Assembly (NCBI GenBank): GCA_050953725.1
Contig: JBMNNB010000001.1
Span: 992,001 to 1,056,000, forward strand
Direction of reading: 5' to 3'
Source of the DNA: DTU053 sp012520115
GTDB lineage: Bacteria; Bacillota; Clostridia; Oscillospirales; Acutalibacteraceae
DNA: 64,000 nucleotides
Part shown: one piece after another, positions 16,803 through 25,911 of the stretch
Position numbering within the stretch: the stretch's first letter is position 1
Layout: each line of letters starts with the position of its first letter
The notes under the pieces: generated by a model
Databases searched by the model: none
What the model was told of the DNA's origin: nothing
Seen by the model: only the letters and a program-made list of their open reading frames with translations
Made by a program: the position numbers and the translations under genes

Positions 16803-16836
16803 AAAAAAAGTGAAAGCCGCAGGTTTCTGCGGCTTT
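16803..16836 (-). terminator. Terminator after yajC
   Basis: Stem AAAGCCGCAG (16813-16822) / CTGCGGCTTT (16827-16836), followed on the minus strand by CACTTTTTTTAC. Confidence 0.85.
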
Positions 16837-16849
16837 GGGCTTTGATTTA

Positions 16850-17269
16850 TTATTCTTCTTTCTTTCCCTTTTTCTTCGGCTTCATGGATTCTGCGGCTGC
16901 CTGCTTCTCTGCTGCCTTTGCGGCTGCAGCGGCCTCCTTCTCTGCCTTGATTCTCTCGTCGGCAGTGTTGTTAGTCTGGACAGCCCAACGGGTTATCTTC
17001 ATCTTATTTCTGTCGGAGCCTGTTTCAACAACAAGAGAATCCTCTTTAATGGTAACAACTCTGCCCATAATGCCGCCGATTGTGGTAATCTCGTCGCCTA
17101 TCTGGATTGAGTCACGCATTTCCTGCTCTTGCTTCTGCTTTTTCTTCTGGGGTCTTATCATCATAAAGTACATAACCACCATAAGGGGAACAAGCATAAG
17201 CAGTGAGGTGAATTGGCCTGATTTATTGGCAGTCTCGGCCAGAAGATGTACGGTAAAATCTAAAATCAT
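16850..17269 (-). CDS. yajC: Preprotein translocase accessory subunit YajC
   Basis: 139 residues starting at ATG 17269 with GGAGGA upstream. One membrane segment (residues about 22-38, LLMLVPLMVVMYFMMI) is followed by the diagnostic RPQKKKQKQEQEMRDSIQ and the YajC domain IGDEITTIGGIMGRVV. After residue 100 comes an unusually long tail of Ala, Glu and Lys (about 40 residues), charged and probably disordered. YajC associates with SecDF-SecYEG at the membrane; no sec genes are adjacent. It has its own promoter and terminator. Confidence 0.93.
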   Translation of the reverse strand: MILDFTVHLLAETANKSGQFTSLLMLVPLMVVMYFMMIRPQKKKQKQEQEMRDSIQIGDEITTIGGIMGRVVTIKEDSLVVETGSDRNKMKITRWAVQTNNTADERIKAEKEAAAAAKAAEKQAAAESMKPKKKGKKEE

Positions 17270-17298
17270 TTTTTGTCCTCCATATTTTTTCTCAGTAT

Positions 17299-17327
17299 AT
17301 TATATATTTTCCTTTGACGTATTTCAA
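17299..17327 (-). promoter_or_regulatory. yajC promoter
   Basis: Leftward -35 TTGAAA (17322-17327), 17-bp spacer and consensus -10 TATAAT (17299-17304), about 30 bp before the yajC ATG. Confidence 0.65.
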
Positions 17328-17398
17328 GAGTATTTATAAAGCTTGGCATTTATTCTTATTATTTCTGATTTTCACTGAGATTCTTGCATTTTTCTGCA

Positions 17399-17428
17399 CA
17401 AAAAAGCACAGGCTGTGCCTGTGCTTTT
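17399..17428 (-). terminator. Terminator after the DUF3298 gene
   Basis: Stem AAAGCACAGGC / GCCTGTGCTTT with a three-base loop, followed on the minus strand by a T run (TTTTTTGTGC). Confidence 0.8.
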
Positions 17429-17437
17429 GATTAAGTA

Positions 17438-18121
17438 TTACATAAAGCGATAGCAGGTCGGCGGGTAGTCGAGAAGCGAGTAAGGAATCGTAAAGGTCGG
17501 TAAGCCCGATGCATAAGGGGCGATTTCGTACTCCTGATAGTAGATTACAAGCCCGTCGTCAGAGAGATAGTAGCTTTCGGGGTTGAAATACTGGTTCATA
17601 AGCTGCGCATAGTTCTCGAAGTAAATCGACGGGTCTTTATTCGCCTGCTTGATTGCCTCGTTAAGTATAATGCACTTATAATCCGCACCGGGTCTGAAAT
17701 AGTCGGCCATGGGTACAAGGCGGCCTGTTCTGATATTCCATGTGTCGGACATTTTTATGGTGCTGCCGTGGGCTCCGCCCGTGTACTGGAACTGGTCTCT
17801 GAACATGCTCAGATGACAGTTTTTATTGTAGGTCACGTTGTAAGCGAGAACAGCCGAAAACTCACGGAAGGGGAAGTTATTTTCCATTGCGGTATGGTAT
17901 TCATCCACCGCATCCCTGTAAAGCTGATTCCTTACATAGTCATAGAACGTGTTTACCTGACCCTTGATTCTGTTGTTAATCATCCTGTCCGTTCTGCCGC
18001 TTCCCGTACCTGACACTGACGGATATTCAATCTCCATATTCAGCACTTCGGTGCCTCTGTAATAAAAGCTGCGCTCGATACTTTTCATATCGACACACGC
18101 ACATTCGTTATAGCTGTACAT
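17438..18121 (-). CDS. DUF3298 (RsiV-like) domain protein
   Basis: 227 residues from ATG 18121 (GGAGGT upstream). The C-terminal half has the DUF3298 features also found in the RsiV anti-sigma factor: FQYTGGAHGSTI near residue 118 and YYQEYEIAPYASGLPTFTIPY near 194. The N-terminal part resembles the preceding DUF4163 domain. No signal peptide or membrane segment is visible, unlike secreted or membrane-bound relatives, so it is probably cytoplasmic unless the start is further upstream. Biochemical function is unknown; the RsiV domain binds lysozyme, but that should not be transferred to this protein without test. Single-gene unit. Confidence 0.75.
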   Translation of the reverse strand: MYSYNECACVDMKSIERSFYYRGTEVLNMEIEYPSVSGTGSGRTDRMINNRIKGQVNTFYDYVRNQLYRDAVDEYHTAMENNFPFREFSAVLAYNVTYNKNCHLSMFRDQFQYTGGAHGSTIKMSDTWNIRTGRLVPMADYFRPGADYKCIILNEAIKQANKDPSIYFENYAQLMNQYFNPESYYLSDDGLVIYYQEYEIAPYASGLPTFTIPYSLLDYPPTCYRFM

Positions 18122-18197
18122 TTCATTACCTCCACTATGTATTGACCCCTTAACATTCTATGCATTGTACACTTTATGGTCACAAAAAGTCGGAGGC

Positions 18198-18230
18198 ATA
18201 AAAATGCCCTTAGAAAACTAAGGGCATTAA
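18198..18230 (-). terminator. Terminator of the ilv-leu operon
   Basis: Stem AATGCCCTTAG / CTAAGGGCATT with an AAAA loop, followed on the minus strand by TTTATG, directly after the leuB stop. Confidence 0.8.
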
Positions 18231-18232
18231 AC

Positions 18233-19285
18233 TTATATCAGCTTTAAGATTTCTTCTGTGATGGCCGCCGTGCCCAGCTCGCCGCCGATGTCACGGGTGA
18301 GATGGCCGTTATTGAGAGCTGTTTCAACGGCGTTCTCGATTTCCTTTGCCTCGGCTTCGAGGTTGAAGGAATATCTGAGCATCATTGCGACTGAGAGAAT
18401 CGTTGCAAGCGGGTTTGCAACGCCCTTGCCGGCTATGTCGGGTGCGGAGCCGTGGATAGGCTCATACATGCCTCTTGTGCCTTCACCGAGGGAGGCTGAG
18501 GGAAGCATTCCGATTGAGCCTGTAAGCTGGGAGGCCTCGTCCGAGAGGATGTCGCCGAACATATTTGAGGTTACGATTACATCAAACTGACCGGGGTCCC
18601 TGATAAGCTGCATTGCTGCGTTGTCCACAAGCATATCGGAATAATCTACATCGGGATATTCCGCTGCGAGCTTGTGCATTGTTTCTCTCCAGAGCCTTGA
18701 GCTTTCAAGGACATTTGCCTTGTCGATGCTTGTCAGCTTCTTATTGCGCTTTATTGCGGTTTCAAAGCCTACCCTGCCGATGCGCTCGATTTCCTTAACA
18801 GTGTAATACTCTGTGTCAAAGGCGGCTTCGCCCATTTCTCCTGCGTCCTCTCTGCCGCTCTTGCCGAAGTAGATACCGCCGGTCAGCTCCCTGATAATGA
18901 CTATATCAAAGGCCTTTGCGCTTCTTAAGGGGCACCTTTCAGAGAGTGCGGGATAGAGGGTTGCGGGGCGGATGTTGGCATAGAGGCCGAGTGCCTTTCT
19001 GACACCTAAGAGTGCCTTTTCCGGACGAAGGTGACCGGGAAGGGTGTCCCACTTGGGGCCGCCGACCGCACCGAGGAGTACGCTGTCGCTTTCAAGGCAG
19101 CCCTTAAGGGTTTCCTCGGGAAGCGGGATGCCTGTTGCGTCGATTGCACAGCCGCCTGCGAGGTATTCGTTGTATTTGACCGTATGATTATACTTAGCGC
19201 AGATTTTGTCCAGCACTGCTATGGCGCTGTCAACTATTTCGGGGCCGATTCCGTCGCCTTTTAATAGAGCTAAATTCAGGTTCAT
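18233..19285 (-). CDS. leuB: 3-isopropylmalate dehydrogenase LeuB
   Basis: 350 residues, the usual size. NAD-dependent oxidation and decarboxylation of 3-isopropylmalate to 2-oxoisocaproate. Visible hallmarks: N-terminal LLKGDGIGPEIVDSA, the substrate loop GAVGGPKWD, RELTGGIYFGKSG near 138, DNAAMQLIRDP near 222, and the family signature NMFGDILSDEASQLTGSIGMLPSASLG. The start overlaps the leuD stop by one base (TAATG), so translation is coupled. In an operon with cimA, this enzyme is expected also to process methylmalate in the citramalate route to isoleucine. Last gene of the operon. Confidence 0.97.
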   Translation of the reverse strand: MNLNLALLKGDGIGPEIVDSAIAVLDKICAKYNHTVKYNEYLAGGCAIDATGIPLPEETLKGCLESDSVLLGAVGGPKWDTLPGHLRPEKALLGVRKALGLYANIRPATLYPALSERCPLRSAKAFDIVIIRELTGGIYFGKSGREDAGEMGEAAFDTEYYTVKEIERIGRVGFETAIKRNKKLTSIDKANVLESSRLWRETMHKLAAEYPDVDYSDMLVDNAAMQLIRDPGQFDVIVTSNMFGDILSDEASQLTGSIGMLPSASLGEGTRGMYEPIHGSAPDIAGKGVANPLATILSVAMMLRYSFNLEAEAKEIENAVETALNNGHLTRDIGGELGTAAITEEILKLI

Positions 19286-19788
19286 TATTTTGTACCTCCG
19301 AAGATGTCAGCGTTTACAGCCTCTACAAGTCCGCCCTTTTCGATAATGGCCTGAATAAAGGCGGGGAATGCGGCGGCCTTATACTCTTTGTTCTTTGTGT
19401 AGTTGACGATAACGCCGCTGTTAAAATCCATGCCGATTTCGTCGCCGCTTTCTGCGTCGGCTACGGCTTCGGGGCATTCGATAATCGGAAGGCCGATGTT
19501 GATGGCGTTTCTGTAGAAAATTCTTGCAAAGCTGTTTGCGATTATAAGGGCGATTCCGCTCTCCTTTATTGCTATCGGGGCATGCTCTCTTGAGGAGCCG
19601 CAGCCGAAGTTATTGCCTGCCACAAGGATGTCGCCTGCGCTTATCTTGCTGTGGAAGTCCTTATCAAGGTCCTCCATGCAGTGGGAGGCAAGCTCCTTTT
19701 TGTCGGTCGTATTGAGATATCTTGCGGGGATTATGACATCGGTATCGATGTTGTCGCCGTACTTTATTGCTTTACCCTTAACGTTCAT
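19285..19788 (-). CDS. leuD: 3-isopropylmalate dehydratase small subunit LeuD
   Basis: 167 residues; swivel domain of the aconitase-like isopropylmalate isomerase, joining LeuC. The signature YGDNIDTDVIIPARYL at residues 10-25 and FGCGSSREHAPIAIK near 62 carry the substrate-binding residues. The protein is the short archaeal/clostridial type rather than the 200-residue enterobacterial one. Its ATG overlaps the leuC stop (TAATG) and its stop overlaps the leuB start, an arrangement that favours balanced subunits. Confidence 0.96.
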   Translation of the reverse strand: MNVKGKAIKYGDNIDTDVIIPARYLNTTDKKELASHCMEDLDKDFHSKISAGDILVAGNNFGCGSSREHAPIAIKESGIALIIANSFARIFYRNAINIGLPIIECPEAVADAESGDEIGMDFNSGVIVNYTKNKEYKAAAFPAFIQAIIEKGGLVEAVNADIFGGTK

Positions 19789-21056
19789 TACATAACCTCC
19801 TTAGGCTCGGAAATACGTCCTGTGATTGCGCTTGCTGCGGCAACTTCGGGGCTTGCAAGGTAGACCTCGGATTCGGGATGTCCCATTCTGCCTACGAAGT
19901 TTCTGTTAGTGGTGGCCACTGCCCTCTCGCCCTTGGCGAGAATTCCCATGTGACCGCCGAGGCAGGGTCCGCAGGTGGGAGTTGAAACAAGTGCGCCTGC
20001 TTCGATAAAGGTCTTTAAGATACCCATTTCCATAGCCTCAAGATATATCTTCTGCGTTGCGGGGATGACGATTACCCTTACGCCTTTCTTGACCTTCTTG
20101 CCCTTGAGGATTTCCGCTGCCTTTACTAAGTCCTCAAGCCTGCCGTTTGTGCATGAGCCGATGACTACCTGGTCGATTTTGACTTCGCCTATCTGGTCGA
20201 AGGTGCGGGCGTTTTCGGGAAGGTGCGGGAATGCGACGGTGGGGGTGATTGTGCTGAGGTCGATTTCATAAACCTCGTCATACACTGCGTCCTCGTCAGC
20301 CTTATAGATGACCGGCTCTTTTGCGCCTGCTTCTTTAAGGAACTCGAGGGTCTTGTCGTCTACCTCAAAGATGCCGTTCTTTGCGCCGGCTTCGATAGCC
20401 ATATTAGCAATGCAAAGTCTGTCGCTGACACTAAGCTCGGCTACGCCCTCGCCCGTATATTCCATTGATTTATAAAGTGCGCCGTCAACGCCGATTTTGC
20501 CGATGATGTGAAGGATTACGTCCTTGCCGGATACCCACTTATTCAGCTTGCCCTTGAGCACGAACTTGATTGCAGAGGGAACCTTGAGCCAGGCCTTGCC
20601 TGTTGCCATGCCGCAGGACATATCGGTTGAGCCGACGCCTGTCGAGAAGGCACCGAGGGCACCGTATGTGCAGGTGTGGGAGTCTGCACCGATTACAAGG
20701 TCGCCTGCCGTTACAAGACCCTTTTCGGGAAGGAGGGCATGTTCAACGCCCATTTCTCCGCCGTCGTAGAAGTTTACTATTCCCTTGTCGTTTGCAAAGT
20801 CACGGCAGAGCTTGCACTGCTCTGCTGCCTTGATGTCCTTGTTAGGAGCGAAATGGTCCATAACAAGGGAGATTTTGTTCTTATCGAAAACGCCTTCCTT
20901 ACCGAATCTGCCGAACTCATTTATAGCGACAGGTGCGGTAATGTCGTTTGCCAGAACCATGTCAAGGTCGACAAGTATAAGCTCACCGGCTTCAACATAG
21001 GGCTTTCCTGCGTGTGCGGCAAGAATCTTTTGTGTCATTGTCATTGGTTTGTTCAC
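19788..21056 (-). CDS. leuC: 3-isopropylmalate dehydratase large subunit LeuC
   Basis: About 422 residues starting at GTG 21056, preceded by a strong GGGAGGT six bases upstream; an in-frame start at 21083 lacks a site. [4Fe-4S] ligands are seen in DSHTCTYGALGAFSTGVGS (first Cys near 140) and CGPCLG near 360; the IGSCTNGR motif near 300 is typical. It dehydrates and rehydrates 2- and 3-isopropylmalate, and with CimA the analogous citramalate. Length matches the homoaconitase-like clostridial subgroup, distinct from the 470-residue type. Confidence 0.96.
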   Translation of the reverse strand: MNKPMTMTQKILAAHAGKPYVEAGELILVDLDMVLANDITAPVAINEFGRFGKEGVFDKNKISLVMDHFAPNKDIKAAEQCKLCRDFANDKGIVNFYDGGEMGVEHALLPEKGLVTAGDLVIGADSHTCTYGALGAFSTGVGSTDMSCGMATGKAWLKVPSAIKFVLKGKLNKWVSGKDVILHIIGKIGVDGALYKSMEYTGEGVAELSVSDRLCIANMAIEAGAKNGIFEVDDKTLEFLKEAGAKEPVIYKADEDAVYDEVYEIDLSTITPTVAFPHLPENARTFDQIGEVKIDQVVIGSCTNGRLEDLVKAAEILKGKKVKKGVRVIVIPATQKIYLEAMEMGILKTFIEAGALVSTPTCGPCLGGHMGILAKGERAVATTNRNFVGRMGHPESEVYLASPEVAAASAITGRISEPKEVM

Positions 21057-21079
21057 TGTTTTACCTCCCGAAATAAATA

Positions 21080-22645
21080 TCAACGAGCAAGCTTATACTC
21101 TATTGAGTCAATCAGAGCTATCAAGCTGGCTTCAATAATATCGTTTGAAACGCCTATGGTTGTCCAGGTGGATGTTTCGTCAGAGCTTTCGATTAAAACC
21201 CTGACCTTAGCGGCTGTGGTGCTGTTCTGCTCTAAAACACGAACCTTGTAGTCGGTCAGAACGACATCACGGATTGAGGGATAAAAGACCGAAAGGGCCT
21301 TTCTGAGGGCTAAGTCAAGGGCATTAACCGGGCCGTTGCCCATTTCGGCGGTGATTTCCTCCTTGCCGTCGACTGCTACCTTGACCGTGGCATAAGCGGG
21401 CAGCGTGCCCTCCGCCACGGGATAGTCGCCTATGGTCTTGAACATGACGAGCTTGAAATGAGGCTTAAAGGTGCCCAAAATGCGCCTTACCAGCAATTCA
21501 AAGCTTGCGTCCGCCGCCTCGAAATGATAGCCGAAGTGTTCAAGCTCCTTTAAGGTTTTAAGGATTTCAGCGATTTCCGGCGAATCCTTGGAGAGATTGG
21601 GAGCTAAGTATCTGATTTTTTCAACGACGGTGCTTCTGCCGGAGACCTCAGACATAAGGAAGCGGCGCTGATTGCCGACCAGCTCCGGGTCGATATGCTC
21701 AAAGGAGCGGGAAAGCTTTAATACTCCGTCAATGTGCATGCCCGCCTTATGGGCAAAGGCGCTGCTGCCCGTATAAGGCTTTGAATTGTCAATCTGGGTG
21801 TTTGCGATTTCGGCGATTTTCCTTGCGGAGTCAAAGAGGTTTTCCAGATCGCCGGAGCAGTTAAGACCCTTTTTGAGCTTCAAATTCGGCACAATTACGC
21901 TGAGGTCTGCGTTGCCGCACCTCTCGCCTATTCCCGTAAAGGTTCCCTGCACATGGACGGCGCCCGCCTCCACCGCCATCATGGAGTTGGCGACGGCGCA
22001 GCCTGTGTCGTTGTGGCAGTGGATGCCGATTTTAACATCGGGGAACTTCTCTACCACAGTCTTTGTAATCTCGTAAACCTCAAGGGGCATTGCGCCGCCG
22101 TTCGTGTCGCAGAGAGCAAGCGTATCAGCTCCGCCCTTTACGGCAGCCTCCAATGCTTTGAGGGCATACTCCGGATTATCCTTGTAGCCGTCAAAGAAAT
22201 GCTCTGCGTCGAAGATTACCTCCTTGCCGCACTCCTTTAAATAGGCTACGGTTTCCTCAATAATGCTCAGGTTATTTTCGAGTGTAATCTTTAAAATCTG
22301 GGTTACATGCAAATCCCATGACTTGCCGAAGATAGCTACGGCAGGGGTATTTGCGCTGAGTAAGGATTTGATGTTTGCATCGTCTTCAGGCTTAATGCCG
22401 TATCTTGCGGTGCTGCCGAAGGCGCAAAGCTTGGCGTTTTTAAGCTCAAGCTTTGCTGCCTGGTTAAAGAAGTCCAAATCCTTTGGGTTTGAGCCGGGGT
22501 TGCCCGCCTCGATATAATCAAAGCCGAAGCTGTCCACCGCTTTTACAATATTCAGCTTATCGTTTACGGAAAAGGAAATACCCTCGCTCTGGGCTCCGTC
22601 TCGCAATGTTGAGTCAAAAATCTCTATTCTCTTTGAGTCTTTCAT
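21080..22645 (-). CDS. cimA: (R)-citramalate synthase CimA
   Basis: 521 residues. HMGL-like TIM barrel beginning IEIFDSTLRDGAQSEGISFS, with the CimA-type sequence instead of LeuA's GEQAPG; metal ligands in GIHCHNDTGCAVANSM near 208 and GERCGNADL near 240; C-terminal LeuA-type regulatory dimer domain (residues 390-521). It condenses pyruvate with acetyl-CoA to citramalate, the first step of the threonine-independent isoleucine pathway. It lies between leuA and leuC, whose products LeuCD and LeuB can carry out the next steps. It ends 23 bp before leuC and starts 12 bp after the leuA stop. Confidence 0.92.
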   Translation of the reverse strand: MKDSKRIEIFDSTLRDGAQSEGISFSVNDKLNIVKAVDSFGFDYIEAGNPGSNPKDLDFFNQAAKLELKNAKLCAFGSTARYGIKPEDDANIKSLLSANTPAVAIFGKSWDLHVTQILKITLENNLSIIEETVAYLKECGKEVIFDAEHFFDGYKDNPEYALKALEAAVKGGADTLALCDTNGGAMPLEVYEITKTVVEKFPDVKIGIHCHNDTGCAVANSMMAVEAGAVHVQGTFTGIGERCGNADLSVIVPNLKLKKGLNCSGDLENLFDSARKIAEIANTQIDNSKPYTGSSAFAHKAGMHIDGVLKLSRSFEHIDPELVGNQRRFLMSEVSGRSTVVEKIRYLAPNLSKDSPEIAEILKTLKELEHFGYHFEAADASFELLVRRILGTFKPHFKLVMFKTIGDYPVAEGTLPAYATVKVAVDGKEEITAEMGNGPVNALDLALRKALSVFYPSIRDVVLTDYKVRVLEQNSTTAAKVRVLIESSDETSTWTTIGVSNDIIEASLIALIDSIEYKLAR

Positions 22646-22657
22646 TCATTCACATCC

Positions 22658-24163
22658 CTAAAAGCCAAGCAGCTTGTTTATACCGTTGATGTAGGCAAGA
22701 ATACTGGACTCGATAATGTCGGTGGAAAGTCCCTTGCCCGTGATTGTTGTATCTCCCGAACGGAGTCTGACGGTGACTTCACCCAGGGCGTCGTTGCCGT
22801 CGGAGACCGACTGGATTGAGTAGCTGCTCATTTCATCGCAGACATTACCCGTTATTTTGTCTATTGCGTTGTATGCGGCGTTAATGGGGCCGTCGCCCAG
22901 GGAGACCTCTTCAAAAATCTCGTTGTCCCTTTTAAGCCTGATGACACAGGTCGACTTCGAGGACTTAGTGGTATGCACATCGAAGAACTCAAGGCTGTAC
23001 TTGCTTTCGGTTCTCTCCTTGAAGTTTACGAGTGCCTCAATGTCGCTGTCTGACACGACCTTTTTCCTGTCGCAAAGCTCCTTGAACCTCTTGTAGAAAT
23101 CCTCAAACTCCTCATCGGTCAGCGTGTAGCCCAGCTCCCTGAGCCTGTCGACAAGGGCATGCTTGCCGGAGTGCTTGCCGAGGATGAGCTTCTTCTGCGG
23201 AATACCGAGCTCCTCGGGGCACATAATCTCATAGGTTGAGCGCTCTGCAAGTACGCCGTGCTGGTGGATGCCCGATTCGTGTGCGAAGGCGTTGGGGCCT
23301 ACAATCGGCTTGGTGAGTGCCGGCGTATGACCTATAATGCTGTAAACCAGCTTGCTGGTCTTGTTTATCTGCTGGGTGTTGATATTTGTATAGGCGTTAA
23401 CAAGGTTCCTGCGGGTCTTGATTGCCATGACGATCTCCTCGAGTGCGGCGTTGCCCGCCCTCTCGCCGAGGCCGTTTACGGTGCATTCAACCTGTGTGGC
23501 GCCCGCCATTACGCCCGCAAAGGAGTTGGCCACAGCCATGCCCAGGTCGTTATGGCAATGCATTGAGATATCCGCCTTGTCGATATTGGTTACATTATTC
23601 CTGATATATGTAACCCTGTCGAATATCTCCTGCGGGGCGCAGTAGCCTACCGTGTCGGGCAGGTTGACGGTTGTTGCGCCTGCCTCGATTACGGCTTCAA
23701 CGACTTTAGCGAGGAATTCCGGCTCACTTCTCATTGCGTCCTCTGCGGAGAACTCAATGTCGGAGCAGAATTTCTTGGCGTATTTCACGGCAAAGACAGC
23801 CTTTTCGAGCACCTGCTCGGGGGTCATCTTCAGCTTATACTGCATATGAATCGGCGAGGTTGCAAGGAAGACATGGATTCTTGGGGAAACGGCATGTTTC
23901 AAAGCATTGTACGCCGCATCGATATCCTTCTCAACCGCTCTTGCAAGGGAGGCAGCAGTACAGCTCTTTAGCTCCTTTGCAATAGCCTCGACGGATTTAA
24001 AATCGCCGGGAGATGAAATAGCAAACCCTGCTTCAATAATGTCAACACCGAGTAGCTCTAACTGCTTAGCCACCTCGATTTTTTCGTTTAAATTCATGCT
24101 GCAGCCGGGAGCCTGCTCTCCATCTCGTAAGGTTGTATCGAATATCTTAATTCGCCTTTCCAC
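22658..24163 (-). CDS. leuA: 2-isopropylmalate synthase LeuA
   Basis: 501 residues, GTG start at 24163 with AAGGAGG upstream. Motif FDTTLRDGEQAPGCSMN at residues 8-24, metal-binding SMHCHNDLGMAVANSFAG near 198, GLGERAGNAALEE near 226, and GPNAFAHESGIHQHG near 288, then a C-terminal LeuA dimerisation/leucine-feedback domain (about 360-501). It condenses 2-oxoisovalerate with acetyl-CoA to commit carbon to leucine. Overlap of the catalytic barrel with CimA makes the two paralogues; the acyl specificity call rests on the motif GEQAPG. Confidence 0.96.
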   Translation of the reverse strand: MERRIKIFDTTLRDGEQAPGCSMNLNEKIEVAKQLELLGVDIIEAGFAISSPGDFKSVEAIAKELKSCTAASLARAVEKDIDAAYNALKHAVSPRIHVFLATSPIHMQYKLKMTPEQVLEKAVFAVKYAKKFCSDIEFSAEDAMRSEPEFLAKVVEAVIEAGATTVNLPDTVGYCAPQEIFDRVTYIRNNVTNIDKADISMHCHNDLGMAVANSFAGVMAGATQVECTVNGLGERAGNAALEEIVMAIKTRRNLVNAYTNINTQQINKTSKLVYSIIGHTPALTKPIVGPNAFAHESGIHQHGVLAERSTYEIMCPEELGIPQKKLILGKHSGKHALVDRLRELGYTLTDEEFEDFYKRFKELCDRKKVVSDSDIEALVNFKERTESKYSLEFFDVHTTKSSKSTCVIRLKRDNEIFEEVSLGDGPINAAYNAIDKITGNVCDEMSSYSIQSVSDGNDALGEVTVRLRSGDTTITGKGLSTDIIESSILAYINGINKLLGF

Positions 24164-24199
24164 AGCCGCTTCTCCTCCTTATCTATGATGTATTTGTGA

Positions 24200-25867
24200 T
24201 TATTCAATGACTGCGCCTTTGTCGGCAGAGGATACAAGTCTTGCGTATTTTGCTATGTATCCTGTGAGGTTCGTTTTCTTCTTTATATCTGTTTCTGCTT
24301 TTCTTCTCTCGAACTCTTCGTCGGAGATTTCGACACTCAGAGTGTTTTCGGGGATATTTATGCTGATGATGTCGCCGTCACGTACATAGGCTATGGGGCC
24401 GCCTGCCGCTGCTTCGGGAGAAACGTGGCCGATTGAGGCTCCCCTTGTGGCGCCTGAGAAACGACCGTCGGTGATAAGGGCTACCTCCTTGTCAAGTCCC
24501 ATTCCTGCGATTGCGGAGGTCGGGGAAAGCATCTCCCTCATGCCCGGGCCGCCTGCGGGGCCTTCATAGCGGATTACGACGACATCGCCGCTCTTAATCT
24601 CCTTATTGTAAATGGCCTTTATGGAGTCCTCCTCGCTGTCGAAAACTCTTGCTGGGCCCTTATGAACGAGCATTTCGGGGGCGACCGCACTCTGCTTTAC
24701 GACTGCGCCGTTCGGGGCGAGATTGCCCCTGAGGACCGCTATGCCGCCTGTTTTTGAGTAGGGATTGTCGATTGGTCTGATGACCGTATCATCGGTGATG
24801 TTATAATACTGTGCCTTAATTGCTTCGCCGACTGTAACTCCCATTGCGGTCATTGCGGAAGCGTCTATAAGTCCTGCATCCAACAGCACATCCATAACCT
24901 TATAGACACCGCCGGCGTTATAGAGGTCCTGCATATGGTGCTTGCCGGCGGGGGCCAGTTTGCACAGGTTCGGGGTTCTCTTGCTGACCTTATTGATGAC
25001 ATCAAGGTTTAAATCTACCTTAGCTTCATGGGCGATTGCCATAAGGTGCAGCACCGAGTTTGTGGAGCAGCCTAAGGCCATATCCACTGCAAGGGCGTTC
25101 ATGAAGGCCTTTTCGGTAAGCACATCTAAGGGGCGGACATTCTTCTCTAAGGTCTCCATAATCTGCTCGCCCGCTGCCTTTGCAAGCCTTATTCTCTTGG
25201 CATAGACCGCAGGGATAGTACCGTTGCCGGGCAGACCCATACCGATTGCTTCGGTAAGGCAGTTCATGGAGTTTGCGGTGAACATGCCCGAGCAGGAGCC
25301 GCAGCCGGGGCAGCAGTTCTCCTCAACATCCCAAAGCTCTTTTTCGTTAATTTTGCCGTTCTTATAGGCGCCTACTGCCTCAAATGAGCTGTTAAGGTCA
25401 AGGCCGCAGCCGTCCCTGTCATTTAGAGAAAGCATGGGGCCGCCGGATACGAAAATGCTCGGCAGATTAAGCCTTGCCGCTGCCATAAGCATAGCGGGGA
25501 TGATTTTGTCGCAGTTGGGGATGAACACAAGCGCATCAAAGCAGTGAGCCATAGCCATACATTCGATGCTGTCGGCTATTACCTCTCTTGACGAGAGCGA
25601 ATAGCTCATGCCCCTGTGTCCCATGGCGATGCCGTCGCAGACTCCGATTACATTAAACTCCACCGGGGTGCCGCCTGCGGACAATACTCCGTCCTTGACG
25701 GCCCTCGAAATCGTCTGCAAGTGAATATGACCGGGGATAATCTCATTAAAGGAGTTGACAATGCCGATTAAAGGCTTTCTGAGCTGGTTATCCGTATAGC
25801 CCATAGCCTTGAAAAGAGCTCTGTGGGGAGTCCTTTCGGGACCTTTCTTAACAATGTCGCTTCTCAT
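24200..25867 (-). CDS. ilvD: Dihydroxy-acid dehydratase IlvD
   Basis: 555 residues from ATG 25867 (GGGTGA upstream). Fe-S and substrate motifs: CDGIAMGHRGMSYSL near 95, CDKIIPAMLMAAARL near 117, CCPGCGSCSGMFTANSMNC near 183, and the C-terminal DGRFSGATRGASIGHVSPEAA near 468. It converts dihydroxy-isovalerate and dihydroxy-methylvalerate to the 2-oxo acids for valine, leucine and isoleucine. It is the fourth gene of the operon after ilvB, ilvN and ilvC, 44 bp downstream of ilvC. Confidence 0.97.
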   Translation of the reverse strand: MRSDIVKKGPERTPHRALFKAMGYTDNQLRKPLIGIVNSFNEIIPGHIHLQTISRAVKDGVLSAGGTPVEFNVIGVCDGIAMGHRGMSYSLSSREVIADSIECMAMAHCFDALVFIPNCDKIIPAMLMAAARLNLPSIFVSGGPMLSLNDRDGCGLDLNSSFEAVGAYKNGKINEKELWDVEENCCPGCGSCSGMFTANSMNCLTEAIGMGLPGNGTIPAVYAKRIRLAKAAGEQIMETLEKNVRPLDVLTEKAFMNALAVDMALGCSTNSVLHLMAIAHEAKVDLNLDVINKVSKRTPNLCKLAPAGKHHMQDLYNAGGVYKVMDVLLDAGLIDASAMTAMGVTVGEAIKAQYYNITDDTVIRPIDNPYSKTGGIAVLRGNLAPNGAVVKQSAVAPEMLVHKGPARVFDSEEDSIKAIYNKEIKSGDVVVIRYEGPAGGPGMREMLSPTSAIAGMGLDKEVALITDGRFSGATRGASIGHVSPEAAAGGPIAYVRDGDIISINIPENTLSVEISDEEFERRKAETDIKKKTNLTGYIAKYARLVSSADKGAVIE

Positions 25868-25911
25868 ATTTACTTCACCCAAAACTCTCGCCCTCTTTCT
25901 TTTATTTAAAG